NCBI GenBank assembly: GCA_964509335.1
Contig: CAZDXB010000015.1
Span: 14,560-78,559 of the forward strand
Direction of reading: 5' to 3'
From: CAZDXB01 sp964509335
Lineage (GTDB): Bacteria; Bacteroidota; Ignavibacteria; Kapaibacteriales; UBA2268
Length of the DNA: 64,000 bases
The notes under the pieces: model-generated
What the model was told of the DNA's origin: nothing
Seen by the model: the letters and a program-made list of their open reading frames with translations, nothing else
The model's database searches: none
Shown here: in pieces, positions 11,101-18,361 of the stretch
How positions within the stretch are numbered: position 1 is the stretch's first letter
How the letters are laid out: the number at the start of each line of letters is the position of its first letter
Program-made: the position numbers and the translations under genes

Positions 11101-11391
11101 AGTAATATCGTCGGCTGATATTTTAACCTCCTCGGCTATGTAAGGCTCTTTACCGACGAAAGTAACTTTAACCGTGTATTTGCCGGGGTCTATATTTACT
11201 ATAGAGAATTTACCGTCCGGATTCTTGACGATAGCTCCTCTCGTCGTTCCAATTATCCTAATCGTAGCTCCAATTATCGGTTTCCCTTCCTCGTCCACGA
11301 CTTTGCCTTTCAAAGTTCCGTAAATTCCCGCTTGCATCGAGTAAGGAAAACATATCAATGCCGCAAAAAGTATCGCTAAAATCTTTCGCAT
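8194..11391 (-). CDS. TonB-dependent receptor with carboxypeptidase-regulatory-like N-terminal domain
   Basis: A 1065-residue outer-membrane receptor. After a signal peptide (MRKILAILFAALICFPYSMQA) there is a carboxypeptidase-regulatory-like beta-sandwich at about residues 25-110 (GKVVDEEGKPIIGATIRI). A plug follows at about 125-235 (GGGYSIRGSRASDTQIRIDG), then a long beta barrel ending FFTVYFKF with the C-terminal Phe needed for barrel assembly. GGAG upstream of the ATG at 11391 supports the start. Such receptors take up large or scarce ligands using TonB/ExbBD energy; the ligand is unknown. No SusD-type lipoprotein is adjacent. The partners are the giant protein, the PorV-like protein and the upstream BNR-type T9SS protein, all on the same strand with gaps of 35-77 bases. 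Confidence 0.9.
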   Translation of the reverse strand: MRKILAILFAALICFPYSMQAGIYGTLKGKVVDEEGKPIIGATIRIIGTTRGAIVKNPDGKFSIVNIDPGKYTVKVTFVGKEPYIAEEVKISADDITFLDITMREKGVRTKEVTVYGSKMVSNYSIGNVNKVSEEEMQTVAREGISSVISTTAGVVSSGGGYSIRGSRASDTQIRIDGINATNQFTGGGAALPSITEYDTEEIQVLTGGFSAEYGEVMGGVVNTIMKRGRTDKYEGYVRYRTDVPFMFGSQASGKDLVYDETRDAFKAVESGDGANLQGPGQHRFSFGTGGPMPYLDGSTFYISSNYTYRKWNGASFEIRDPIGNNLGRMPDQQSWDKNIAARLRFKIAKGVELNFGGKYGSQSWENSSWSWLYADQEGWEYDLKTGQPKLDGNGNPITNGIPERMIKQVVGNNFNSNFFVRLNHTLDPTSFYELTVSNSMIEEEYSKRKDDNDPGYFAGFDIWYPQDNYGVSGSNLVEGEPNKIVDQYEIIKKTVRTADGYGVADYTQRNPLTGYIEGSGDATPTSNPFGRQNSFYEHGNSRTLDFRRSNIWSIDGKYEKSLRGTEFEHMIKGGFDFKYFTLERHMNSLPWDGNPFFDVYTEEWGGNFYTFDQQAWEETSEPYHPMKIAAYALDQISYKGIIISPGLRFDMFMPQARYRTNLDQFVSITADSGFGDAQAKYQISPRINVTYPLTERSNISLNYGLFFQMPVLSSLYDGFATIRLRGNQVLGNPNMDAQRTNQYEVNYNNQLTDILALNVSAYYKDIYNQLGQVYVPAIPLPYFQYSVSEYGNIKGVEFTLRKRPTRQDHIQMRLNYTLSQSRATSSSPGDNYMRPIDPYTDLIAFPLSEYPTANDIRHRADFILSFIWANNQGFSIGGIQPLENLNLNFTTTWRSGVPYTKTDLSGRAIGELRTERGPSYWKTDMRLSKSFYLRDWLGESMGNSQIELALFVYNVFNLNEAIGLYTSTGDPDDRGMAFRRKAGDFSSIPFYEEADFSNVNTFNSTQYDNFGKRLYSKYADADGNGVVNQQEKFDSYIRQLETSVQFQGNYQTPRSVFFTVYFKF

Positions 11392-11426
11392 AACGCGTTC
11401 TCCGTTTATTTGTTTAATAACTAGTT

Positions 11427-13433
11427 TTATCTTACAATATTTATTCTTTTCGTAATTGTCCTACCGTTAATCGTTATAGAGCAATAATAAGCTCCCGCCG
11501 ACAAATCCGAAGCGTTGAATCTATAATTCTTCGCTCCAAATCCAACAGTTCCTTCGTAAATCGTTTTGACTTTTCTGCCCATCATATCGTAAAGCGCGAT
11601 TTCAGCCGTTCCGGCTTTACCTTCGTAATATACGTTGACGGCTGTTTTACTAGAAGTCGGATTCGGTATGATTTTAACTTCCGCTTCGTTAGCGTAATTA
11701 TTTTTATCCTCGACGCTCATAGGAGGGAGAGTTATTTCCGAAGCTCCGGCGAACATTAGGTATTGGTCCATAGTCGCTACAAATTGACTGTCGCGCTCGG
11801 ATTCGCCTTCGCCGGTAACAGAATACAATTTCATTAATGGAACTTGGTCCAAATCGTTGGGAACGTAATCGGGAAGCAAAGTAATTCTATCCAACTTTTC
11901 GCTTTCGGTTACGTTCTGCTTTTCTCCCCACTCGCTAGATTGCTTATACCTTGCGGCAATATAAATATCCGTTGTTGAAAAACTTCCTTGGTCGGGGTCG
12001 TAGTCTTCCAAATCGACCCATTTCGCCAGTATTAATTCCCCGTCAACCGTGCGAGCCGCCTGTAATTCTATATCAGACGGGTTTGACCTCTGCTCGTCCG
12101 CGTTTTTAATATCGGAATAAGTAATATGCGCTCCGGTAATATCGGCTACTTTTCTCATTCCCCATTGGCCGTCTTCTTTATAAATTTCTACGATTTGGCT
12201 GCCAACGTAATTTGGGTCCTGTCCGGAACCGTCGTAAAGACCGCCGTGAACGAGTATGCTATAGTCGCCGTTGTCAAATACGACAAAACCTTTCGTCGTA
12301 TATTGAAAGATAAATAACCCGCCCGGATAGCCTTGTTCGGAGCAATAAGAGTCTCTAACGGTCTTCGGCAATTTATCGAATTCATCCCAAGTTTCGCCGT
12401 AATCGGTCGATTTCGATACGCCTACCGTATTTGGATTTTCAGCGGCTGGATCCGGGTGATAAAATCCGCCGTAAACGGCTAAATATACCTCGCCGTTCGG
12501 TATCATTCGAAAATCTATTAACTGATTGAACCTCGAATTCGGCTGGTCAACAGTTCTAAAATTAGAACTATTCCAAGCGTCCGGTATCTCTTGCTCAATC
12601 TCTTCGACGCTACCGTAAACTTTTCGTATAGCTAAATGGCAGGCGTTCGCGAAGTCATATTCATTAACCGGACTTAACTCGCCCACCGCCAACATAAAAT
12701 AAGAATCAGGGTCTTCGGGCATAGTTCCAGCTACCGCTCTCGATTCCAATCCCCAGTTGTAGTCAATTCCTTCGTGAGTTAAATTTGTATTAGCGTTAAT
12801 TGGAATATCTTCCACTTCGGTTATACCCTCGTTCCATACTTGCGAAACGAATCCTTTCCAAGAACTTTCCCCTCCGGGAATGTAATCGATTACAGGAAAA
12901 GTAAAAGCGACGTGTTGCTTGTCGTCCATTTCAAATCCGTAAAGAGTAGGATATCTAGCGGTGAAGTAAGATATAGCGTCCCTGTCGTATATCAAAATCG
13001 GCGGTTCCCAAGTCGCTCCCATATCGGTAGATTTTCTCAATAAAATATTGAACGACCTGTCTCTGCTCTCGCTGTCCCAAAGGTCCGAATGAGATTCCAT
13101 ATTCGGATTGATATAACCTCTCTTTGCGGTCATTAAATTGCCGGTCGTTCTATCCAAAACAAAAGCTTTATTATTCTTAATGTATATATAAGAAAAAGCG
13201 TTGCTTAACGAATCGATTACTCCAAACTCCAACGCTTGAACACGTTCGTTTTTGTTGTCAGTAGTAATTAAATCTTCCGCTGAAACCGTAGCCGGCTGAT
13301 ACTTCTGCATAGAAGGAGGCAGGTAATATCGCTGGCTTTTGACGTTGTTCTCGGCGATTGAAATCCCGAAAACAAAGCATAAGGATAAGGCAAAGGCTAT
13401 AGCCTTTCTCATAAACGGCTTATAAGTATTCAT
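11427..13433 (-). CDS. Secreted BNR/sialidase-like protein with T9SS type A sorting domain
   Basis: A 668-residue protein, first gene of the operon that continues with the TonB receptor. The signal peptide runs from MRKAIAFALSLCFVFG. The body contains Asp-box/BNR-like strands (STDMGATWEPPIL near residue 115, STDYGETWDEF near 335), as in beta propellers of the sialidase-like superfamily. Asp boxes are structural and do not prove hydrolase activity. The final 80 residues form a T9SS type A sorting domain (KIIPNPTSSKTAVNVY, ALYDMMGRKVKTIYEG, then ITKRINIVR), which directs export across the outer membrane and surface anchoring. AGGAGG lies 6 bases before the ATG at 13433. Likely surface-displayed; substrate unknown. 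Confidence 0.85.
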   Translation of the reverse strand: MNTYKPFMRKAIAFALSLCFVFGISIAENNVKSQRYYLPPSMQKYQPATVSAEDLITTDNKNERVQALEFGVIDSLSNAFSYIYIKNNKAFVLDRTTGNLMTAKRGYINPNMESHSDLWDSESRDRSFNILLRKSTDMGATWEPPILIYDRDAISYFTARYPTLYGFEMDDKQHVAFTFPVIDYIPGGESSWKGFVSQVWNEGITEVEDIPINANTNLTHEGIDYNWGLESRAVAGTMPEDPDSYFMLAVGELSPVNEYDFANACHLAIRKVYGSVEEIEQEIPDAWNSSNFRTVDQPNSRFNQLIDFRMIPNGEVYLAVYGGFYHPDPAAENPNTVGVSKSTDYGETWDEFDKLPKTVRDSYCSEQGYPGGLFIFQYTTKGFVVFDNGDYSILVHGGLYDGSGQDPNYVGSQIVEIYKEDGQWGMRKVADITGAHITYSDIKNADEQRSNPSDIELQAARTVDGELILAKWVDLEDYDPDQGSFSTTDIYIAARYKQSSEWGEKQNVTESEKLDRITLLPDYVPNDLDQVPLMKLYSVTGEGESERDSQFVATMDQYLMFAGASEITLPPMSVEDKNNYANEAEVKIIPNPTSSKTAVNVYYEGKAGTAEIALYDMMGRKVKTIYEGTVGFGAKNYRFNASDLSAGAYYCSITINGRTITKRINIVR

Positions 13434-13509
13434 TTAGGTCCTCCTGAAGTTGTATTAATAAAAGTTTATAATCTTCTCTTAATTTATTAAACAATCTTTT
13501 TACGAAATT

Positions 13510-13517
13510 CAAATATA
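13510..13517 (-). promoter_or_regulatory. Possible Bacteroidota-type -7 element upstream of the secreted BNR/TonB operon
   Basis: On the minus strand TATATTTG matches the Bacteroidota -7 consensus TAnnTTTG and lies about 77 bases before the ATG at 13433. No good -33 TTTG is found at the usual distance. A GTAAAC/GTTTAC inverted repeat lies nearby at 13546-13565 and may be a weak terminator of the anti-sigma gene or an operator. Confidence 0.35.
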
Positions 13518-13577
13518 AAAAGAAATTTTGTTTTGTTAAATTTTCGTAAACAAAAATTAGTTTACTTTTAATATTAG

Positions 13578-14924
13578 TTAAAAATTAAACTGAATTCCGT
13601 ATATCAAAGAAGCGGCTCCGCGAAATTGCATATCCTCGCTCAAATAATTTGGCAGTTCGGCGGCGAATACTCTGCCTCCCGCTCCAATCGTCAAGTGCAG
13701 CATAGGAAGCAACTCGTATCTGGCGAACAATCTACCGTATCCTAAAGGTCCCGCGGCTGAACCGCCTAACCCAACGCGACCAACAAATTCGAGATTACTA
13801 TACTTCAAAAACGAATTTTCGTAAAAAGCTGAAGCCCAAAGCATATCTTTCTTTTCGTTCACTTGGACAAAAGCTTTGTAACCAATAGTAAAACCGCCTT
13901 CGTCTTCTAAAGCTTCCACTCCCGACGTTCCTCCGAAAGAATGAACTACGTTGATCTGAGTTTTCTTATTATAAATTAGTCTGGAATAACCTATTTCCAT
14001 ACCTATTCTATGTTCGTCGGCGACGGCGTAAGAAACGCTCTCCGATATATTTGATATAAGCTCGCCTTTCGAACCGCCAATTAAATCCGACCCGACGAAA
14101 GACGCGACGCGAACATTATCGCCGTAACTGTAGAAATCGCCGACCTCTAATTCGACTGTTTCGTCGGAATGAGACGATTCGTTCAAGCTGGCAAAATCGC
14201 TTAATAAACGAAACTTAGCGCTTTTTCTTGATTTTATTTTTAAATCGTTCTGGGAGATTCGTTTTTCCTCGGTATTGACCGCAAAAGTTTCAATCGGTTT
14301 GGCTCTATTATATCTGAGCTCGTCTTGAAACTTCGGCTTTTCCATCGTCGGCGCGATAGCCAAAGCTAATCCGAAAGAGGATTCAACCTTCTTATCAATT
14401 TTTTTTCCGCCTCCCGCTCTATCGCTTGTAGCGGAGCCAATACCGGAGCTGATTTTTGCGGAACCGCCGGAAGCTTGTTTCTCCACGTTTCCACCGTCAA
14501 TTTTAGATTCGCCGTCGCTCCCCGACGTTTTTTTAACATCCTCAGTTGCTTTTTCTTTTTGGTCTAAGGTAGAATTGACCTTTCTAACGTTAGATATATC
14601 GGAAATCTCAAATACGAACAACGCTAAAAACAACGCGACCGCCGCGGCGAACACCGTCGCCCTTGGATAAACGAACGTTCTTTTTCTCGGTTCGGGAGCG
14701 TCCGACAGTATTTTCATTAGAATCATATCTTCCGTCTTATCTATCAATTCGTCGGGCGGATTAATATCCTCGGCGTCTTCCTTCATCGCCAAATGAAGAC
14801 TGACGGAAGAATTGAAAATCTCGCGGGCTTCCTCGTCCTTTTGAAGCATAGAGCGAAGCGTCAAGTCTTCGGTTTCGCTCAAGTCCCCGTCGAGGTATTT
14901 TTGTATTAAATCGTTAAGATTCAT
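13578..14924 (-). CDS. Dual-membrane-spanning (Dma-like) anti-sigma factor with C-terminal outer-membrane barrel
   Basis: A 448-residue protein encoded directly after the ECF sigma gene, overlapping it by 11 bases. Residues 1-80 form a helical cytoplasmic anti-sigma-type domain (LIQKYLDGDLSETEDLTL). Residues 90-107 are a single membrane helix (TVFAAAVALFLALFVFEI). Residues 113-250 are a low-complexity Lys/Ser/Gly linker that should be disordered. Residues 256-448 are alternating amphipathic strands ending AASLIYGIQFNF with a terminal Phe, the outer-membrane barrel signature. This is the domain order of the Dma family reported in Bacteroides thetaiotaomicron, where one protein spans both membranes and controls an ECF sigma factor. 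I infer that it holds the adjacent sigma factor inactive and responds to outer-membrane or periplasmic state. The barrel call is from composition and the C-terminus, not from modelling. Confidence 0.75.
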   Translation of the reverse strand: MNLNDLIQKYLDGDLSETEDLTLRSMLQKDEEAREIFNSSVSLHLAMKEDAEDINPPDELIDKTEDMILMKILSDAPEPRKRTFVYPRATVFAAAVALFLALFVFEISDISNVRKVNSTLDQKEKATEDVKKTSGSDGESKIDGGNVEKQASGGSAKISSGIGSATSDRAGGGKKIDKKVESSFGLALAIAPTMEKPKFQDELRYNRAKPIETFAVNTEEKRISQNDLKIKSRKSAKFRLLSDFASLNESSHSDETVELEVGDFYSYGDNVRVASFVGSDLIGGSKGELISNISESVSYAVADEHRIGMEIGYSRLIYNKKTQINVVHSFGGTSGVEALEDEGGFTIGYKAFVQVNEKKDMLWASAFYENSFLKYSNLEFVGRVGLGGSAAGPLGYGRLFARYELLPMLHLTIGAGGRVFAAELPNYLSEDMQFRGAASLIYGIQFNF

Positions 14925-15474
14925 AGAGCTCTCGCTTAATAGGCAACAATAACTTTCTTAAAATCTCCCGAGCGCGATGGACGCGCACCTTAGCCAAAGA
15001 CAAACTAATTCCCAATATTTCCGCTATATCTTTATAAGAATGCTCTTCGTATTCTCTCAATAGTAAAGCCTCCCTGAACGGCAAAGGCAAAGTGGAAATA
15101 GCCTTGGCTACTTGGTCTTTCAAGCCGACGTCGCTTTGTTTCTGATTATTAGGTAGATAATTGAACTCCTCAAAGCTGTCGAATTCTTTTCTTCTCCTGA
15201 TTAAGTTCAGGCAAGTGTTTCTCGCTATGGCGAACAGCCAAGAAGAGAAATTATCGCCTTTGAACTGTTTTCGGTTCTCGTAAACCTTAATAAAAGTTTC
15301 CTGAAAGGCGTCTTGCGCTATGTCTTTATCCTTCAACATTCTTAAGCAAAATCTATACGTTTGTTTATGATATTTCCTATATAAAATCTTAAAAGCTTCC
15401 GCGCTTCCACGCTTAAGCTCGTTTTCGGCTCGAATTATGTCTTTCGACTTTCTATTTGATTCCTCGCCGTTCAC
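14914..15474 (-). CDS. ECF-subfamily RNA polymerase sigma-70 factor
   Basis: A 186-residue extracytoplasmic-function sigma factor. Region 2 lies around residues 30-95 (YRFCLRMLKDKDIAQDAFQE, then SSWLFAIARNTCLNLIRRR) and binds core polymerase and the -10 element. Region 4 lies around 125-180 (LPLPFREALLLREYEEHSY, then IAEILGISLSLAKVRVHRAR) and binds the -35 element. The start is GTG at 15474: an in-frame stop lies seven codons upstream, no ATG is available, and AAGG lies about 11 bases before it. Its stop overlaps the anti-sigma start by 11 bases, implying translational coupling. It probably transcribes its own operon and outer-envelope genes. Confidence 0.92.
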   Translation of the reverse strand: MNGEESNRKSKDIIRAENELKRGSAEAFKILYRKYHKQTYRFCLRMLKDKDIAQDAFQETFIKVYENRKQFKGDNFSSWLFAIARNTCLNLIRRRKEFDSFEEFNYLPNNQKQSDVGLKDQVAKAISTLPLPFREALLLREYEEHSYKDIAEILGISLSLAKVRVHRAREILRKLLLPIKRELYES

Positions 15475-15514
15475 AACAGGTTTAACCTTAAATTTCTAAA
15501 GTCCTCGATATTAA

Positions 15515-15540
15515 GACAAAAGTAATCGACAAAAAGTTAC
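15515..15540 (-). promoter_or_regulatory. Candidate ECF-type promoter of the sigma/anti-sigma operon
   Basis: On the minus strand GTAAC is followed after 18 bases by GTC, which resembles an ECF -35/-10 pair. A very similar block (TTTGTAACTTTTT, about 10 bases, then TTTGTC) occurs upstream of the T9SS gene that starts at 49783. The segment also contains a TAnnTTTG match (TACTTTTG), so a housekeeping promoter is an alternative reading. It lies about 40 bases upstream of the GTG start. Confidence 0.4.
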
Positions 15541-15697
15541 AAATTTTTTTCATAAAAGCAACTTTTTTATTTGTAAGGGCTAAAAATATCCTTATTAAGT
15601 AGCGAAACAATTTTAGACTTATAAGTAGGCGTTTTGTTATTATTAAGAGTCGGCGAAAAAGCAATTAGCTATTAAGTAATCGTCTCGCGATGGTAGA

Positions 15698-15715
15698 ACA
15701 GGCATCTCTGCCTGT
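15698..15715. repeat. Dispersed hairpin repeat, AGGCAT/CTGCCT type
   Basis: A short palindrome, ACAGGCATCTCTGCCTGT. A second copy lies at 30823-30840 with the same stem and one loop difference. Both are intergenic. Confidence 0.55.
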
Positions 15716-15719
15716 CGTG

Positions 15720-15838
15720 TAGCGGCTGTCTCAAAACTCGAGCGTATCGGTATTGTTTCAGTATCTAATGATAAGAACACAAGAAAAACATCTTCTCTGG
15801 ATTCCCAGTCAAGCTGGGAATGACGCCTTGAAGTCATT
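15720..15838. repeat. Partial dispersed element with a GGCTGTCTCAAAA end
   Basis: It begins AGCGGCTGTCTCAAAACTCG and contains a TGGATTCCC/GGGAATGAC hairpin at 15798-15825. The reverse complement of 52374-52481 has the same end, a similar spacer and the same hairpin type, so these are related copies. It abuts the next MITE-like element. Confidence 0.55.
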
Positions 15839-16037
15839 GGGCTGTCTTAAAAGTAGGATTTTGCTTCCCCTTAAGGTAAAGAGGCCGTATAATAACTATG
15901 TTTTACTGCCCCTCAAGGTAAACCTTGAGGTTAACGTTTCTTTGGAATCACGCGCTACTCGCGTGTTTATGTCATCCTTCGGGTTTACCCGAAGGGTTCG
16001 AAATTTTAATATAATTGAGTTTTGAGACAGCCCCAAT
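15836..16037. mobile_element. MITE-like element with ATTGGGGCTGTCTCAAAA-type terminal inverted repeats
   Basis: The left end ATTGGGCTGTCTTAAAA and the right end TTTTGAGACAGCCCCAAT are imperfect inverted repeats. The 200-base interior encodes nothing convincing but carries two hairpins, CCTCAAGGTAAACCTTGAGG (15911-15930) and CCTTCGGGTTTACCCGAAGG (15976-15995). Both hairpins and both ends recur at 54998-55158. This fits a non-autonomous element moved by a transposase encoded elsewhere; none is visible in the window. Confidence 0.7.
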
Positions 16038-16117
16038 ACAGAGATGGAGATTTTTTGCCGCTCTAATATTAGAAAAAACGCTTAATGTTTCTTTGAGACG
16101 GCTTCCAAACAGCAAAA

Positions 16118-16143
16118 CTCAAAATCAATCAGGAATTTTTGAG
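16118..16143 (-). terminator. Weak AT-rich terminator after the two-domain oxidoreductase gene
   Basis: On the minus strand CTCAAAA pairs with TTTTGAG and is followed by TTTT, just past the stop codon at 16148. The stem is AT-rich, so termination may be inefficient. Confidence 0.4.
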
Positions 16144-16147
16144 CTAC

Positions 16148-18289
16148 TTAAATTATAATCGGCTCGTTTTTGTCCAGCGACTCCTCGGCGGCGAATGTAG
16201 CTTCCGTTATCGCTTTTATCTCTTCGAAGGATATTGGAAAAGGCTCGCCCTTTTGGACGGCTTTTACGCAAGATTCGACTTCCTCTCTATGTCCTTTGCC
16301 GCCGTCGAATTTCTTTTGCTTTCTATTAGCGTTTTTATAAAGCTCGACCGTTCTGAAATCGTTCATAACCGCCGACGCTCCCTCGCAAAAAACTTCGCAG
16401 TATTCTTTAGGCAGAGCTTTGTCGCCGTTCGCTAAGTATAGCAGAGTTCCGACCGAGCCGTCGGTAAATTTAACGGTAATCGATACGTTGTCTCTGTTCT
16501 TCGCGCTTAGGTTCGCCGCGGACAACGATTCGGCGTAAACTTTCGTCGGTAAAGCGCCCGTCAGATATACCATACAATCGATAAAATGGCAAGCTTCGCC
16601 TATTATCCTGCCTCCTTGCTCCGCCTGTTGCGACCAATGGTCTTTTGGAATAAATCCGGCGTTCACTCTATATAAAATCGACATCGGCGCGCTTCTCTCG
16701 CCGAAAAAGTCTTTCATTTCTTTAAACGGTTTGGAAAAGCGTCTGTTGAAGCCTACCATTACTCTGCCGTCGCGTTCTTCGACCGAGCGCTCGATTTCTT
16801 GAAGCTCCTCTTCGTTAACCGCCAACGGCTTCTCCACGAATACCGGCTTGCCGGCTCTAACCGCTTCCAAAACAAACTTCGCGTGGGAGTCGTGCTGAGT
16901 AGCGCAAAAAACAAAATTCGCCTCGTTTTTATTAATGATTTCGGACGAATCGGTAGAGCTGTATGCAAAGCCGAATTTTGTAGCCGCCGATTGAGCGTTG
17001 GCGGGCGTAGCAGTCGATACCGCGACTAAGTCCGCCCCAGTTCCTTTCAGCGGCGGTATTAAATACGTTTGCGCGAAAGTCCCAGCCCCGACAAAAGCTA
17101 TTCCTATTCGGGAAGTTTTTTTATACTCCTTCGCGACTTGAACGGTTCTTTGCAAATCCGCCGTTTCATCTTTTTCGGGATATTTAAGCAAAACGCCGAG
17201 ATACTTCTCGTTGATTTTGCCCGTGATTAAATCGTAAGCTTTTTTCGCGTCATCTACTTCAAAAGTATGCGAGGTCATCGAGCCGACGTCCATCTTCCCT
17301 TCGGCTATGAGATTCAAAAACGAACGCATATTTCTGTTTTCAGTCCAGCGGACGTAAGCGGGCGGGTAATCTTCGCCCTTGACTTCGTAATTTGGGTCGT
17401 ATCTGCCGGGACCGTAACTGCAAGATATTGTTACGTCCAGTTCCTTTTGATAAAACGGAGACCGCGGCAAATGCATAGAAACGTCTCCTACGACGACTAC
17501 CTTTCCTTTTTTTCTCGCGATTTCCAGAGCTAGCTCCATAGGTTGATTCGCCGGCGTACTCGCCGTAATAATTACCGAATCGCATCCCAAGCCGTCGGAA
17601 AATGCAACGGCGCTCTTAACGCTGTCGAAAGAACTCGGTAAACAGCGTTCGCATCCGTAAAACTTCGCGCGATCGAACAAGCTTTCGTCCAAATCGAATC
17701 CGACTACGCGACAGCCCGCCGCTTTTAACAATTGAATAGTGATTTGCCCCAACAAGCCGAGCCCTATAACCGCTACGTTCTCGCCCAATCTCGGATTCGC
17801 CTGCCTAAAACCTTGCGTAGCAATCGCTCCCATAGTGGTATAAGCCGCGTCGCTTAAGCTCGCGCCTTCGGGAACTTTGCAAGCGAGATTTTTCGGTATC
17901 GCTACGTATTCCGAATGAACCGCGAATCCGGCTCCGGCGCAGGCTACTTTATCGCCTACGGCGAACTCGTCGCAATTAGTTTCTACTACTATTCCCGCCG
18001 AGCTATACCCCAACTCCTTGTATGATTCTAACTTTGATTTTACTCGTTTATAAGTTGAGCGAACCCCTTCCTTTTTTACGTAATCCATAACCATTTTCAC
18101 TTGGTCGGGCTGTTTCTTCGCCCTTTGCAGTAAAGACGATTGCGCTTTTTCCACGGAGCTTCTCTCCGTGCCCGCGCTTATTAAGGAATAAGCGTTCGCT
18201 ACCAATATCCCGTTTTCCGGGCATTCCGGAGCCGGAATATCTTCGGTCGTTATATCTCCCGTTTTTTGATGTTGCAGAACTTGCCGCAT
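16148..18289 (-). CDS. Two-domain oxidoreductase: alcohol-dehydrogenase-like plus Gfo/Idh/MocA domain
   Basis: A 713-residue fusion. Residues 1-370 form a medium-chain dehydrogenase (NAYSLISAGTERSSVEKA near the N-terminus, NAD-binding VIGLGLLGQITIQLLKAAGC around 170). Residues 390-713 form a Gfo/Idh/MocA oxidoreductase with a second nucleotide-binding site (IAFVGAGTFAQTYLIPPL) and the hallmark VEKPLAV catalytic-lysine segment. This architecture is common in polysaccharide and lipopolysaccharide gene clusters, where it is thought to oxidise or reduce sugar derivatives; no glycosyltransferases are adjacent here. The membrane acyltransferase gene ends 72 bases before its start. Family is certain, substrate unknown. 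Confidence 0.88.
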   Translation of the reverse strand: MRQVLQHQKTGDITTEDIPAPECPENGILVANAYSLISAGTERSSVEKAQSSLLQRAKKQPDQVKMVMDYVKKEGVRSTYKRVKSKLESYKELGYSSAGIVVETNCDEFAVGDKVACAGAGFAVHSEYVAIPKNLACKVPEGASLSDAAYTTMGAIATQGFRQANPRLGENVAVIGLGLLGQITIQLLKAAGCRVVGFDLDESLFDRAKFYGCERCLPSSFDSVKSAVAFSDGLGCDSVIITASTPANQPMELALEIARKKGKVVVVGDVSMHLPRSPFYQKELDVTISCSYGPGRYDPNYEVKGEDYPPAYVRWTENRNMRSFLNLIAEGKMDVGSMTSHTFEVDDAKKAYDLITGKINEKYLGVLLKYPEKDETADLQRTVQVAKEYKKTSRIGIAFVGAGTFAQTYLIPPLKGTGADLVAVSTATPANAQSAATKFGFAYSSTDSSEIINKNEANFVFCATQHDSHAKFVLEAVRAGKPVFVEKPLAVNEEELQEIERSVEERDGRVMVGFNRRFSKPFKEMKDFFGERSAPMSILYRVNAGFIPKDHWSQQAEQGGRIIGEACHFIDCMVYLTGALPTKVYAESLSAANLSAKNRDNVSITVKFTDGSVGTLLYLANGDKALPKEYCEVFCEGASAVMNDFRTVELYKNANRKQKKFDGGKGHREEVESCVKAVQKGEPFPISFEEIKAITEATFAAEESLDKNEPIII

Positions 18290-18361
18290 AACAAATCCGA
18301 TTAATTAACAATAAAAGTTATCAAAATTAAGAATTAACGCGCAAAAAAAGATAACTATAAT

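Noticed and set aside
15643..15837. Open frame of 64 codons that resembles the one at 52293-52520
   Set aside because: The similarity (HSQLDWESRE, SFETA) comes from copies of the same MITE/hairpin DNA read in related frames, not from a conserved protein.
15475..16147. Possible tRNA or other structured RNA
   Set aside because: The hairpins are explained by the MITE-like and REP-like repeats; I found no cloverleaf or CCA end.
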